DNA from: Roseitalea sp.
GTDB taxonomy: Bacteria; Pseudomonadota; Alphaproteobacteria; Rhizobiales; Rhizobiaceae
Direction: 5' to 3'
DNA length: 64,000 nucleotides
Assembly (NCBI GenBank): GCA_017642895.1
Contig: JAEPON010000011.1
Span: forward strand, 1 to 64,000
Of this stretch, positions 54,672 through 63,014 are shown piece after piece. The stretch's first letter is position 1. The number at the start of each line of letters is the position of its first letter. Position numbers and translations under genes: made by a program. The notes beneath the pieces were generated by a model. The model saw only the letters and a program-made list of their open reading frames with translations, made no database searches and was not told where the DNA came from.

Positions 54672-55533
54672 GCCAGTGCGCGTGATGGCGCTCGGAATGG
54701 AGCTTGGCGAATGCCCGCTCTGGGACCATCGCACTGGCACGCTCTGGTGGATCGACATCATCCGTTGTGAATTGTTCGCGCTCGACTGGCGCACGGACGC
54801 AATGAGGCGTTTTCCCTTGCCGGCACTCGGCGGCGGACTCGGGCTCCTGCCGGGCAATCGCCTATTGGTCGCCGTTCAGACCGGCCTATTCGCCTTCGAT
54901 CCTGCCACGGAGACCTACGAATTCCTCTTCGACCCCGAGCCGGACCGACCCGACAACCGCCTCAATGAGGGCAAGACCGACGTTGATGGCCGGTTTTGGA
55001 TTGGTTCGATCTGCACACTTGGCCGCAGACCGCAGGGGGCGCTCTACAGGATCGATGCACCCGGCGAGGTGATAAAGATGCTAGGGGGAGTGCATGTGCC
55101 CAACTCGCTTGCTTTCGCGAAGGACGGCTCCGTCTCGTTTGCCGATAGTCATGTGAAGAGAATCCAGCGCTACCGGCTCGATGGCGCAACGCTCGTCAAA
55201 ACCGGAATCTTTGTGGACGAGAGCGATAAAGACTGGATCCCGGACGGAATCGCACTCGGCACGGAGGGCGACGTCTTTAGCGCGAAGTTCGGCGGCGGTC
55301 GAGTTACCGTCTACGGTCCTGAAGGCGACGAAGCCCAAGTTCTCCATCTGACTGCGACGCAGGTGACCTCTTGCTGTTTTGCGGGGCCCCAACTTGACCA
55401 TCTGGTCGTGACCACAGCAAAGCGGTTGCTCGACGACGAGGCAAGGCTCAAGCAGCCACAGGCCGGTGATCTCTTCATCTTCAGGACGGGTCACAGCGGC
55501 GTCCGGGAGCCGGTTTGCACGGTATTTGAATAG
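54664..55533 (+). CDS. SMP-30/gluconolactonase-family lactonase
   Basis: A 289-residue six-bladed beta-propeller enzyme. Calcium-site residues are visible: E in LGECPLWDHRTGTLWWIDI (about 13-31), N in RPDNRLNEGKTDVDGRFWIG (about 97-116), N in GVHVPNSLAF (about 145) and D in WIPDGIALG (about 195). These enzymes hydrolyse sugar lactones, which would arise from the Gfo-type dehydrogenases. The start overlaps the preceding fragment. Confidence 0.88.
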   Translation: MHEPVRVMALGMELGECPLWDHRTGTLWWIDIIRCELFALDWRTDAMRRFPLPALGGGLGLLPGNRLLVAVQTGLFAFDPATETYEFLFDPEPDRPDNRLNEGKTDVDGRFWIGSICTLGRRPQGALYRIDAPGEVIKMLGGVHVPNSLAFAKDGSVSFADSHVKRIQRYRLDGATLVKTGIFVDESDKDWIPDGIALGTEGDVFSAKFGGGRVTVYGPEGDEAQVLHLTATQVTSCCFAGPQLDHLVVTTAKRLLDDEARLKQPQAGDLFIFRTGHSGVREPVCTVFE

Positions 55534-55537
55534 GATT

Positions 55538-55565
55538 GGTCCCCGCCGACTTAGCGGCGGGGACC
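55538..55565. terminator. Bidirectional hairpin between convergent operons
   Basis: GGTCCCCGCCG (55538-55548) pairs with CGGCGGGGACC (55555-55565) over 11 bp around ACTTAG. It lies just after the lactonase stop and before the 3' end of the opposing operon. No T tract is seen. Confidence 0.65.
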
Positions 55566-55602
55566 TTGCGTGCCCGGGAGGTGGAGCACGGCTTTGTCGG
55601 CA

Positions 55603-56496
55603 TCAGCGTATGCCGGCGCGGACCCCTTCTGCAGCTTTATCGAGGTTGTGTGCATCGACCACTACTGGCCCTGTGAAGATGTCATCGGCCATGGTGAAAC
55701 CCATTGCGACATGCATCCACATTGTCTGGACCGAGAAAAAGCCCTGCAGATACTGCTGGCTGTCGACAGTCGCCAGAATCTCACCCGATCGGATGCCGTC
55801 AATCTGCAACTGCGCAATGTCGAAGGTGATGTGTGCTGGTCTTTTCTCGGGCTCGAGCAATCGGGTGGCGCCGAGGACGGCCTCGGCTCCGGGCGGTCCG
55901 AGCGTCAGCACGGTGTCGACCTCCGGATGGGCCTTTAGATGGTCGAACACGGCAGTTTCACAGGCGGCCGCATCGCCGCCTGGAACGCGCAACCGTTCGA
56001 CCGGTAGACCGGCGTCGCCGAACGCCTTCTCGAAGCCGCGATAGCGGTCAGAATGGCAGATATGGTCGTGCATGTAGTGGTCGACGCACAAGCCGCGCTT
56101 CGGTGATACCGCTCCGATGACATGTCGGCCAGCGAGCACTCCAGCATGGGTATCATCGCCGCCGATATAGAAGAGGTAGGGAATGCGCTCGTTCTTCGGG
56201 CGCGGATCTGCCGCGTTGATGGCAATCAGCGGAATGCCCGCCTCGACCGCTCTGCACAGCGATGGTTCAACCGCGTCGACATTCGGAATTGTCGAGATCA
56301 GGCCGTCAGGTCGCGCGTGAACCGCACCGTCGATCAGCCCGGCTTGGATTTCCGGCGAGAACTTGCCTGGTCGCAGGTGCTCCACATCAACGTCGAAACG
56401 CCCGGCGGCATCCGTCAGTCCTTTTCGGAACACTTCCCAGAAGACATCACCGAGAATGTCATGTGTGACCGCATAGAATTTCAGTTTCCGCGCCAT
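55603..56496 (-). CDS. RbsB-like sugar-binding protein without signal peptide
   Basis: A 297-residue protein with the periplasmic-binding-protein fold: KLKFYAVTHDILGDVFWEVF at the start, PDGLISTIPNVDAVEPSL, IPLIAINAADP and VDTVLTLGPPGAEAVLG. It begins MARKLKFYAV with no hydrophobic signal, and the start is well supported by GGAGGGG 7-12 bp upstream. It therefore looks cytoplasmic. The only ABC importer of this locus is CUT1 type with its own binding protein, so it is not an obvious transporter part. It is the last gene of the minus-strand operon. Confidence 0.8.
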   Translation of the reverse strand: MARKLKFYAVTHDILGDVFWEVFRKGLTDAAGRFDVDVEHLRPGKFSPEIQAGLIDGAVHARPDGLISTIPNVDAVEPSLCRAVEAGIPLIAINAADPRPKNERIPYLFYIGGDDTHAGVLAGRHVIGAVSPKRGLCVDHYMHDHICHSDRYRGFEKAFGDAGLPVERLRVPGGDAAACETAVFDHLKAHPEVDTVLTLGPPGAEAVLGATRLLEPEKRPAHITFDIAQLQIDGIRSGEILATVDSQQYLQGFFSVQTMWMHVAMGFTMADDIFTGPVVVDAHNLDKAAEGVRAGIR

Positions 56497-56530
56497 TTGT
56501 TCCCCTCCGTTCCCGGTTGATGTCTTGCGA

Positions 56531-57295
56531 TCAGCCTGCCGTCCATCCGCCGTCGATGCGAATGGAAGTGCCGGTGACCATGGCCGAAGCGTCCGAAGCC
56601 AGAAAGACGGGCGCCCCCATCAAGTCCGCGGGTGTGCCGAGCCGGCCGAGCCGGATTTTCGAAAGGACCGAGGTGCGGAATTCCTTGTCCCGAAGAAAAG
56701 GCTTGGTCATCGGCGTCTCGATGAAGGTGGGCGCGATCGTGTTGACGCGAACGCCTTGCGGCCCCAGTTCAAGTGCCAGCGCCTTGGTGAAGCCCTCTAG
56801 GGCGTGCTTGGACGCGCAATAGATCGTTCGGTTCTCAGCGCCGACATGGCCCATCTGAGAAGAGATGTTGACGATCGAGCCTCCGCGCCTGTCGGCTAGC
56901 ATGCGTGTCGCGACCGCTTGGGCCACGAACACGGCACCTTTGACGTTGAGATCGAATACCGCATCGTAGTCCTCCTCAGTCACCGCACTCAGCGGCTTGG
57001 GGCGGTTTGTACCGGCATTGTTGACAAGCACGTCAAATGCCGGCCCATCGGCCAAGGCCATTCTAATGTCCGGCAGCCGCGTTACGTCGAGCCGGATCGC
57101 GCTGGCCCGATGCCCGGCTGAACCCAGCGCTTCCGCCACAGCAGTCGTCTCATCAAGGCTCCGCGCGGCGAGATAGACCTCGGCGCCCGCCTCGGCCAGT
57201 GCGGCGGCAAGCGCGACGCCGAGCCCGCGGCCAGCACCGGTAACCAGAGCCGTTTTGCCCGCAAGCGAGAAGCTTTGTGCCGAGGGGATTTCCAT
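56531..57295 (-). CDS. SDR-family oxidoreductase B (gluconate 5-dehydrogenase-like)
   Basis: A 254-residue short-chain dehydrogenase. Motifs are VTGAGRGLGVALAAALA (about 18-34), NNAGTNRPKP (about 93), IVNISSQMGHVG with the catalytic Ser and YCASKHALEGFTKAL with Tyr and Lys (about 160-164). The C-terminus is MVTGTSIRIDGGWTAG. It starts 18 bp after the HisD-like gene stop. Likely acts on a ketoacid or ketose intermediate. Confidence 0.88.
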   Translation of the reverse strand: MEIPSAQSFSLAGKTALVTGAGRGLGVALAAALAEAGAEVYLAARSLDETTAVAEALGSAGHRASAIRLDVTRLPDIRMALADGPAFDVLVNNAGTNRPKPLSAVTEEDYDAVFDLNVKGAVFVAQAVATRMLADRRGGSIVNISSQMGHVGAENRTIYCASKHALEGFTKALALELGPQGVRVNTIAPTFIETPMTKPFLRDKEFRTSVLSKIRLGRLGTPADLMGAPVFLASDASAMVTGTSIRIDGGWTAG

Positions 57296-57313
57296 GCTCG
57301 CCGCCGCATCGGC

Positions 57314-58624
57314 CTATTCGGCGGCTTGTGCGTAAGGCACGTTGCGCCCGCCATATCGCCGTATGCGGATGTTCGCCTGCTCGGCATGGCCCGCGAAGCC
57401 TTCGAGCATGCACAGCCGTGAGCAGTACTCGCCTATCTCTACCGAGGCGTCGTCGTTCAGCACCTTCTGATAAGTGCAGGTCTTGAGGAACTTGCCGACC
57501 CATAGCCCGCCGGTGAAGCGCGCGTTTCCGAGCGTCGGCAGTGTATGGTTGGTGCCAATCACCTTGTCCCCGTAGGCGACGTTGGTTCGCGGACCAAGGA
57601 ACAGCGCGCCGTAATTGGTCATCCTTTCGAGGAAATAGTCTGGATCGCGGGTCATCACCTGCACATGCTCCGAAGCAATTCGATCGGCTTCAAGAACCAT
57701 CTCCTCTTCGGAGTCGCACAAAATCACCTGACCGTAACCCGTCCAGGATTGTCGAGCCGTCGCGGCGGTGGGCAGTATGTCCAGCAGCCGCTCCACCTCA
57801 TCCATGCTTTCACGCGCCAGCTTTTCGGAGTTGGTAAGCAGAACCGCTGGCGAGTTGACGCCGTGTTCAGCTTGGCCCAACAAGTCAGTTGCGCACAATT
57901 CGGCGTCCACCGTGTCATCAGCAATTACCAACGTCTCGGTCGGCCCAGCCAGCAGGTCTATGCCAACTCGTCCGAAGAGTTGGCGTTTGGCCTCAGCGAC
58001 GAAGGCGTTGCCGGGGCCGACGAGAAAATCAACTGGCGCAATCGTCTCAGTGCCGAGCGCCATGGCGGCAACGGCCTGAATGCCACCGAGGATGTAGATT
58101 TCGTCAGCACCACCCATCGACATAGCGGCAACCACCGCGGGCGCCGGTCGGCCTTCGAAGGGAGGCGTCATGGCAATTACACGCGGGACGCCCGCTACCT
58201 TTGCCGTGACCACCCCCATATGAGCGGAAGCAACTAGCGGATATTTGCCGCCGGGCACGTAGCAGCCGACAGAGTTCATCGGGATGTTGCGATGGCCCAG
58301 GAGCACGCCTGGCCGCGTTTCCACTTCCAGATCCTGGAGCGATGCCTTCTGGTGTTCGGCGAATGCGCGGACTTGCTCCTGCGCAAAGCGGATGTCATCG
58401 AGTTCGCGGTCGCTCAAAAGGCCGATGCAAGCGTTGATCTGTGCCGGTGTCAGCCGAAAGCTTTCCGGCTCCCATTTGTCGAACTTCGCCGACAAGTCCC
58501 GCACGGCAGCGTCGCCGCGTGATTCGATGTCGGCAAGGATGCCCTCGACAGTGGCCTTGACTTCAGCATGATCTGCCGACTGATCAGCTCCGCTGCGGCC
58601 TTTCTTCAGTGTCCTGATGGCCAT
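57314..58624 (-). CDS. HisD-family dehydrogenase (sulfopropanediol/HpsN-like paralogue)
   Basis: A 436-residue histidinol dehydrogenase homologue. Family motifs include [59 protein letters not shown] with metal/catalytic residues and [18 protein letters not shown]. No other histidine gene is near. Paralogues in catabolic loci, such as HpsN, oxidise an alcohol to an acid in two NAD-linked steps. The substrate here is unknown and is probably a polyol or deoxy-sugar intermediate. AGGAGGACC precedes the ATG at 58624, 10 bp after the IolE-like stop. Confidence 0.83.
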   Translation of the reverse strand: MAIRTLKKGRSGADQSADHAEVKATVEGILADIESRGDAAVRDLSAKFDKWEPESFRLTPAQINACIGLLSDRELDDIRFAQEQVRAFAEHQKASLQDLEVETRPGVLLGHRNIPMNSVGCYVPGGKYPLVASAHMGVVTAKVAGVPRVIAMTPPFEGRPAPAVVAAMSMGGADEIYILGGIQAVAAMALGTETIAPVDFLVGPGNAFVAEAKRQLFGRVGIDLLAGPTETLVIADDTVDAELCATDLLGQAEHGVNSPAVLLTNSEKLARESMDEVERLLDILPTAATARQSWTGYGQVILCDSEEEMVLEADRIASEHVQVMTRDPDYFLERMTNYGALFLGPRTNVAYGDKVIGTNHTLPTLGNARFTGGLWVGKFLKTCTYQKVLNDDASVEIGEYCSRLCMLEGFAGHAEQANIRIRRYGGRNVPYAQAAE

Positions 58625-58634
58625 GATGGTCCTC

Positions 58635-59519
58635 CTAGAAACCGATCGATCTGAGAAATTCGAGACTGACCCGAGCATCTTCGCGCGGTTTCGGGGAAAC
58701 CACTGGATCGATGTCCTGCTCGATCGTCGCTGCGCCATCGTACCCATGTGCCTGCATCGCCTTTGCCAGGCCGTGCCAGTCGACTAGGCCCTTTCCAATC
58801 GGGCTGAACACCTTTCGCTGGACCGCCTCGAGGAAGGGAACGCCATCGCGGATCACCTGCGCATGCACGGACGGGTCGATGTCTTTGAAATGGAAGTACC
58901 GAACGCGGTGGTGGTGCTTGGCGTAGAAACTGACCGGATCGATTCCGGCATAGGCCATGTGACCTGTGTCGATGCAGATTCCGGCCTGTTCGGCGGGCAC
59001 GTCTGAAAGGAGTTGCTCGAGCTCGTCCTCATATTCGATGTAGCAGCCGGCATGCTGGTGGATGACGGGTGTAATGCCCGATTGCGCGGCGATCTCGGCG
59101 ATCCTGCCGATCAGCCCGATCATATAGCGATAATACTGTGGGGCCAGCGGTCTTGCTTTGTCCCGATTGCCGGCCCAGCGCATGCGTTCTTCCGAAATAT
59201 GGTCGATCACGACAAGGCGATTGCCGCCGATGAGGCCAACCAATTTCGCCGTCTTGCGCGCCATATCCAGCACCGCGTGTTCGCAGGAGGGTTCATGCAG
59301 GTTTTCAAACAGGAAGCCTGCGATCGGGGTGAGCCGCCTCCGGCCGAATTCATCGCGAAGCCGGGCCGGATCAGTGGGGTAGTAGCCATAGGGCCCGAGT
59401 TCGGTGAAGTCGTAGCCGGCCGAGGCGATCTCATCCATCACACGTTCCCACTCGGGGTTTTGTGCGTCGTCGGCATAGTCCACGCCCCAGGAAACTGGAG
59501 CATTGGCAAGTTTGATCAT
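58635..59519 (-). CDS. IolE/MocC-like TIM-barrel dehydratase or isomerase
   Basis: A 294-residue AP-endonuclease-2-like TIM barrel. It begins [20 protein letters not shown] and continues [11 protein letters not shown], close to inosose dehydratase IolE and rhizopine MocC. Metal-site residues appear in [33 protein letters not shown] and TIEQDID. It could dehydrate a keto-cyclitol or isomerise a ketose. It is first in the operon with the HisD-like, SDR and RbsB-like genes. GGAGG precedes the ATG, and a LacI-type palindrome lies 38 bp upstream. Confidence 0.85.
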   Translation of the reverse strand: MIKLANAPVSWGVDYADDAQNPEWERVMDEIASAGYDFTELGPYGYYPTDPARLRDEFGRRRLTPIAGFLFENLHEPSCEHAVLDMARKTAKLVGLIGGNRLVVIDHISEERMRWAGNRDKARPLAPQYYRYMIGLIGRIAEIAAQSGITPVIHQHAGCYIEYEDELEQLLSDVPAEQAGICIDTGHMAYAGIDPVSFYAKHHHRVRYFHFKDIDPSVHAQVIRDGVPFLEAVQRKVFSPIGKGLVDWHGLAKAMQAHGYDGAATIEQDIDPVVSPKPREDARVSLEFLRSIGF

Positions 59520-59556
59520 GGTCGAGCATCCTCCACCAGTATGCTGATAACCCAAT

Positions 59557-59572
59557 TTGCATTGCTATGCAA
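59557..59572. promoter_or_regulatory. Putative LacI operator 5 (IolE-like operon)
   Basis: TTGCATTGCTATGCAA is a near-perfect palindrome with 15 of 16 matches to the consensus. It lies 38 bp upstream of the IolE-like start on the minus strand. Confidence 0.7.
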
Positions 59573-59669
59573 AACAAATCTGAACTTACCTGATGCTGTG
59601 CTTTTTTCGTCGGTTCGCAGCCGCGATAGGCGGGCATCCTCATTGCAAAGAGGTTGGCTGGCACCTAGA

Positions 59670-59685
59670 CTGCATTGGTATGCAT
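59670..59685. promoter_or_regulatory. Putative LacI operator 6 (lacI-type gene itself)
   Basis: CTGCATTGGTATGCAT matches the consensus at 12 of 16 positions and keeps both GCAT/ATGC arms. It lies 38 bp before the regulator ATG, which suggests weak autoregulation. Confidence 0.55.
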
Positions 59686-59723
59686 AGCCGAAGAGACCAT
59701 GAGCGATTCGTTAGAGGCGCTAA

Positions 59724-60782
59724 ATGAAGGAAGACGAAGAGACCGGTGTTGACGGTAGCGGCGCAGCCGCCGTCAAGGCGCAGCAACGCACTCGCCCGTC
59801 TTCGATCGATGTGGCGCGTCTGGCCGGTGTTTCACAATCGGCGGTTTCGCGCGCCTTCACCGAAGGTGCCAGCGTCAGCAAGAAGACGAAGGAAAAGGTC
59901 TTCGAGGCCGCGCGCGAGCTCGGTTATAAACCATCGATCTTGCCGCGGATCCTTGTCACGCACAGATCGCAGCTTGTGGCCGTTGTTATTGGTGGCATGT
60001 ACAACCCATATTACGCGAACCTGTTTGAACTGTTCACCCGGCGCTTCCAGGAGAACGGTTATCAGGTCCTGGTCTTTTTCGTGGACCACAACGAGTATTT
60101 CGATGACGCCATACCGTTGATCATGCGCTATCGGGTCGACGGGATCATCTCGGCCCTGTCGCTTCTGTCAGACGATGCAGCCGACGAGTGTGCCCATATG
60201 CAGGTGCCCGTGGTGCTGTTCAACGGCAAGCGGCAGAACAAATGGGTGTCGTCGATCTGCTCCGACAACGTCGAAGGCGGGCGGCAGATCGCGACGCTGT
60301 TACATAGCAAGGGCGGCAAACACTTCGCCTACGTCACCGGCAAGGAAACCCTTGCCAATACCGACCGTCAGGCAGGTTATATCGGTCGTTTGCGCGAGTT
60401 GGGCATTGAAAATGTGACAATCGTTGAGGGCGATTTTCACTATGACGGCGGTTATCTTGCGGCGGACACGTTGTTTTCGGGCGACGTGCGGCCGGACGCG
60501 ATCTTTTGTGCCAACGACCTCATGGCTATCGGCGTTGTGGAGTGCGCGCGCGAAAAGTACGGGCTCGATACGCCCAAAGACTTCATGATTGCGGGCTTCG
60601 ACGGAGCAATCTTTGGCGGTTGGCCGTCCTACGGTCTTACTTCAGTGCGCCAAAATGCCGAGGCAATGGTCGACGGCTCGTTTGAACTCCTCAATCACTA
60701 CTGGCAGGGCGACGAGACCGCCGAAGGTGCGCTCAAACTCATCCCCGGCGAGTTGCTCGAACGGCGCTCCACCGATCGGTAG
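59724..60782 (+). CDS. LacI-family transcriptional regulator of the catabolic locus
   Basis: A 352-residue repressor. The helix-turn-helix is SIDVARLAGVSQSAVSRAFT (about 27-46), followed by the hinge KKTKEKVFEAARELGYKPS. The C-terminal effector domain (about 75-340) has the periplasmic-binding-protein fold (VDGIISALSLLSDDAADECA and PDAIFCANDLMAIGVVECAR). It lies between the two divergent operons it probably controls. Seven similar palindromes in front of the locus genes are its likely targets. Confidence 0.9.
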   Translation: MKEDEETGVDGSGAAAVKAQQRTRPSSIDVARLAGVSQSAVSRAFTEGASVSKKTKEKVFEAARELGYKPSILPRILVTHRSQLVAVVIGGMYNPYYANLFELFTRRFQENGYQVLVFFVDHNEYFDDAIPLIMRYRVDGIISALSLLSDDAADECAHMQVPVVLFNGKRQNKWVSSICSDNVEGGRQIATLLHSKGGKHFAYVTGKETLANTDRQAGYIGRLRELGIENVTIVEGDFHYDGGYLAADTLFSGDVRPDAIFCANDLMAIGVVECAREKYGLDTPKDFMIAGFDGAIFGGWPSYGLTSVRQNAEAMVDGSFELLNHYWQGDETAEGALKLIPGELLERRSTDR

Positions 60783-60816
60783 GACGTCTGACGAAGAGTT
60801 GTGGACGCCATTGAAG

Positions 60817-60844
60817 TTGACATTTGCATAGCTATGCATATTGT
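60817..60844 (+). promoter_or_regulatory. Promoter with LacI operator 7 for the Gfo-dehydrogenase-aldolase operon
   Basis: TTGACA (60817-60822) and TATTGT (60839-60844) are 16 bp apart. The operator TTGCATAGCTATGCAT (60824-60839, 15 of 16 matches) fills the spacer exactly. The operon starts at 60910. Confidence 0.7.
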
Positions 60845-60909
60845 TGGAATCGATGATGTGCGGCGTGTCCGCTGCGAGGTGTTCCCGTCTTCTCGGGGAG
60901 GAGATGACA

Positions 60910-62046
60910 ATGACAGATATCGGTGTTGGCATGATCGGCCACGGCTTCATGGGCAAGACCCATTCGATGGGTTACCGCGACGTGCAGCTGATTGCCGATG
61001 CGGAAGTGCCTCGCCCCAGGCTGCGGACGATCTATGGTCGGAACGCAGAGAAACTGGAAGTCGCGCGCGAAAGCTATGGCTGGGAGACGACTACGACCAA
61101 CTGGTGCACATTGATTGACGATCCTGAAATCCAGCTCATCGACAACGCCGGGCCCAACGATCTGCATGTCGAACCGACGATCGCGGCCGCCAAGGCGGGC
61201 AAGCATGTTTACTGCGAAAAGCCGCTAGGTCCCTCGGCTGCGGACGCTTTCGCGATGTGGCAGGCGGCAGAGAACGCCGGCGTCAAGCACATGTGCGCAT
61301 TCAACTATCGGTTCTTTCCAGCGCTCCGACTCGCTCGCCAGATCATCCAGGATGGCGAGATTGGAGAAATCTATCACTATCGCTCCCAATTCCTCGTCTC
61401 GTCCTCGCTTGGCAAGACGCGGCAATTGAGTTGGCGCGACAGCAAGGCTGCGGCCGGCGCGGGCGCGCTCGGCGATCTCGCCGCTCACCACATCGACTTG
61501 TCCCGTTACCTGTTGGCGAGCGATCCGCAATCGGTATCGGCAACGACGAGGGTGAAAGTCACAACCGCAGAGGATGGCAGTCCGGTCGAGACCGACGACC
61601 AGTTTGCTGGCCTCTTCGAATATGGCAATGGCGCGCTCGGTGTCGTCGAGGCCTCCAGAGTAGCGGGCGGGCACTTGGTCACGAGCCGGATCGAGGTCGA
61701 CGGATCGAAGGGCTCGATCGCATTTTCTATGCAGCAGTTGAATGAACTACGGGTCGCCGGCCCAGATAAGGCGTTTCGGACCATTCCTGTCATCCGAGAT
61801 GGCGACCCCTTTCAATCGGGCTGGTTCCCGGCGGGTCATCCCCTCGGTTGGGTGGATACGTTCGGCCACGAGGCTGTTCACATACTCGGCGCCGTTGCCG
61901 GTTTGCACGATGTCGCACCACATGGAGCGAGCTTTCGCGACGGCTATTTCTGCAACGAGATCATCGACGCCGCACTGAGATCGGCTGCCGGCGGCAAGCG
62001 AGTCGCCATTGCCTATCGCGATCTTGTGCGGGACGCGGCGGCATGA
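60910..62046 (+). CDS. Gfo/Idh/MocA-family oxidoreductase C
   Basis: A 378-residue dehydrogenase. Rossmann motif GVGMIGHGFMGKTHSMGYRD, family motif VYCEKPLGPS (about residue 101), and GALGDLAAHHIDLSRYLLAS with the catalytic-site Asp/His (about 185). The pattern is that of IolG/IolX-like and LgdA-like enzymes. GGGGAGGAG at 60895-60903 gives correct spacing to ATG 60910; ATG 60904 is adjacent to it. The stop overlaps the next ATG by 4 nt. Confidence 0.88.
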   Translation: MTDIGVGMIGHGFMGKTHSMGYRDVQLIADAEVPRPRLRTIYGRNAEKLEVARESYGWETTTTNWCTLIDDPEIQLIDNAGPNDLHVEPTIAAAKAGKHVYCEKPLGPSAADAFAMWQAAENAGVKHMCAFNYRFFPALRLARQIIQDGEIGEIYHYRSQFLVSSSLGKTRQLSWRDSKAAAGAGALGDLAAHHIDLSRYLLASDPQSVSATTRVKVTTAEDGSPVETDDQFAGLFEYGNGALGVVEASRVAGGHLVTSRIEVDGSKGSIAFSMQQLNELRVAGPDKAFRTIPVIRDGDPFQSGWFPAGHPLGWVDTFGHEAVHILGAVAGLHDVAPHGASFRDGYFCNEIIDAALRSAAGGKRVAIAYRDLVRDAAA

Positions 62047-63014
62047 AGGTCTTTGTCAGTTGGCCCGGCTACGATCCGGACGACCCGGCGACGGGCCGGC
62101 GCCTGATCGAGGCGGGTCATGAACTGGTGCTGAAGCCGAAGGTCGGACGGCGGACGGCGGACGAATTGACCAGTATGATCGCCGGCTGCGCCGCGGCGCT
62201 GGTCTCCACCGATCCGTTCACCGCAGGCGTTCTGGATGCGGCTCCGGACTTGCGAATCATTGCCCGTGTTGGCGTCGGTGTCGACTCGATCGATCGCCTG
62301 GCAGCCGACCGCAACGGCGTCGCGATATCGATCACGCCCGGCATGAACGCCGAGACGGTCGCCGACCAGACGCTCGCGATGATTCTTGGCCTCGTCCGCA
62401 AGCTCGCTGAGCAAGACCGGTCCGTGAAGGCCGGCCGGTGGGAGCGGATCGGGCCGCTGACGCCAACTGAGCTGCCCGGCAAAACCATTGGGATCGTTGG
62501 TGCCGGAACAATCGGTCGTGCCGTGATGCGACGGCTGTCGGGCTTTGGCGTCAGCGTTGTGTATTTCGATGAGCAGGTCGATCGCTTTGAGGGTGCTGGC
62601 AAGCTTGACGCTCTCGATGAACTGCTCGAGCGGTCGGACATCGTCAGTCTTCACTTGCCTTTGACGCCGGATACCGAGCACCTGATCAGCGCGGCTCGTA
62701 TCGCCACGATGAAGCAGGGTGCGCTGCTGGTCAACACGGGCCGTGGCGGCCTTGTTGATGAGACTGCACTGTTCGAAGCGCTGAGAGCCGGCCGGCTCGG
62801 TGGCGCAGCACTTGATGTCTTCGAGTCTGAACCGCCCGATCCGGCCGTGCTGGCCGAGGTGCCGAACTTGCTTTGCTCCGCACATATGGGTGGGATCAGC
62901 CATGAATCGGTCGCGCGCATGACAGAGTCGGCGACGCAGTCCGTACTCGATGTGTTGGCCGGCAGCATGCCGGATACCGTCATCAACCGCGATGCGTTGG
63001 CGGTGCCATCATGA
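62043..63014 (+). CDS. D-2-hydroxyacid dehydrogenase (phosphoglycerate-dehydrogenase-like)
   Basis: A 323-residue NAD-dependent enzyme. The cofactor motif is GIVGAGTIGRAVMRRL (about 149-164). The catalytic Arg is in RIIARVGVGVDSID (near 80), the Glu in ALDVFESEPPD (about 260) and the His in LLCSAHMGGIS (about 281). It probably interconverts a 2-keto acid and a D-2-hydroxy acid in this pathway rather than serving serine synthesis, since it is coupled by ATGA overlaps to the oxidoreductase and the aldolase. Confidence 0.86.
   Translation: MKVFVSWPGYDPDDPATGRRLIEAGHELVLKPKVGRRTADELTSMIAGCAAALVSTDPFTAGVLDAAPDLRIIARVGVGVDSIDRLAADRNGVAISITPGMNAETVADQTLAMILGLVRKLAEQDRSVKAGRWERIGPLTPTELPGKTIGIVGAGTIGRAVMRRLSGFGVSVVYFDEQVDRFEGAGKLDALDELLERSDIVSLHLPLTPDTEHLISAARIATMKQGALLVNTGRGGLVDETALFEALRAGRLGGAALDVFESEPPDPAVLAEVPNLLCSAHMGGISHESVARMTESATQSVLDVLAGSMPDTVINRDALAVPS

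Noticed and set aside
57314..58624. Biosynthetic histidinol dehydrogenase
   Set aside because: The protein is HisD-like, but no his gene is near and it is inside a catabolic operon, so a catabolic paralogue is more likely.
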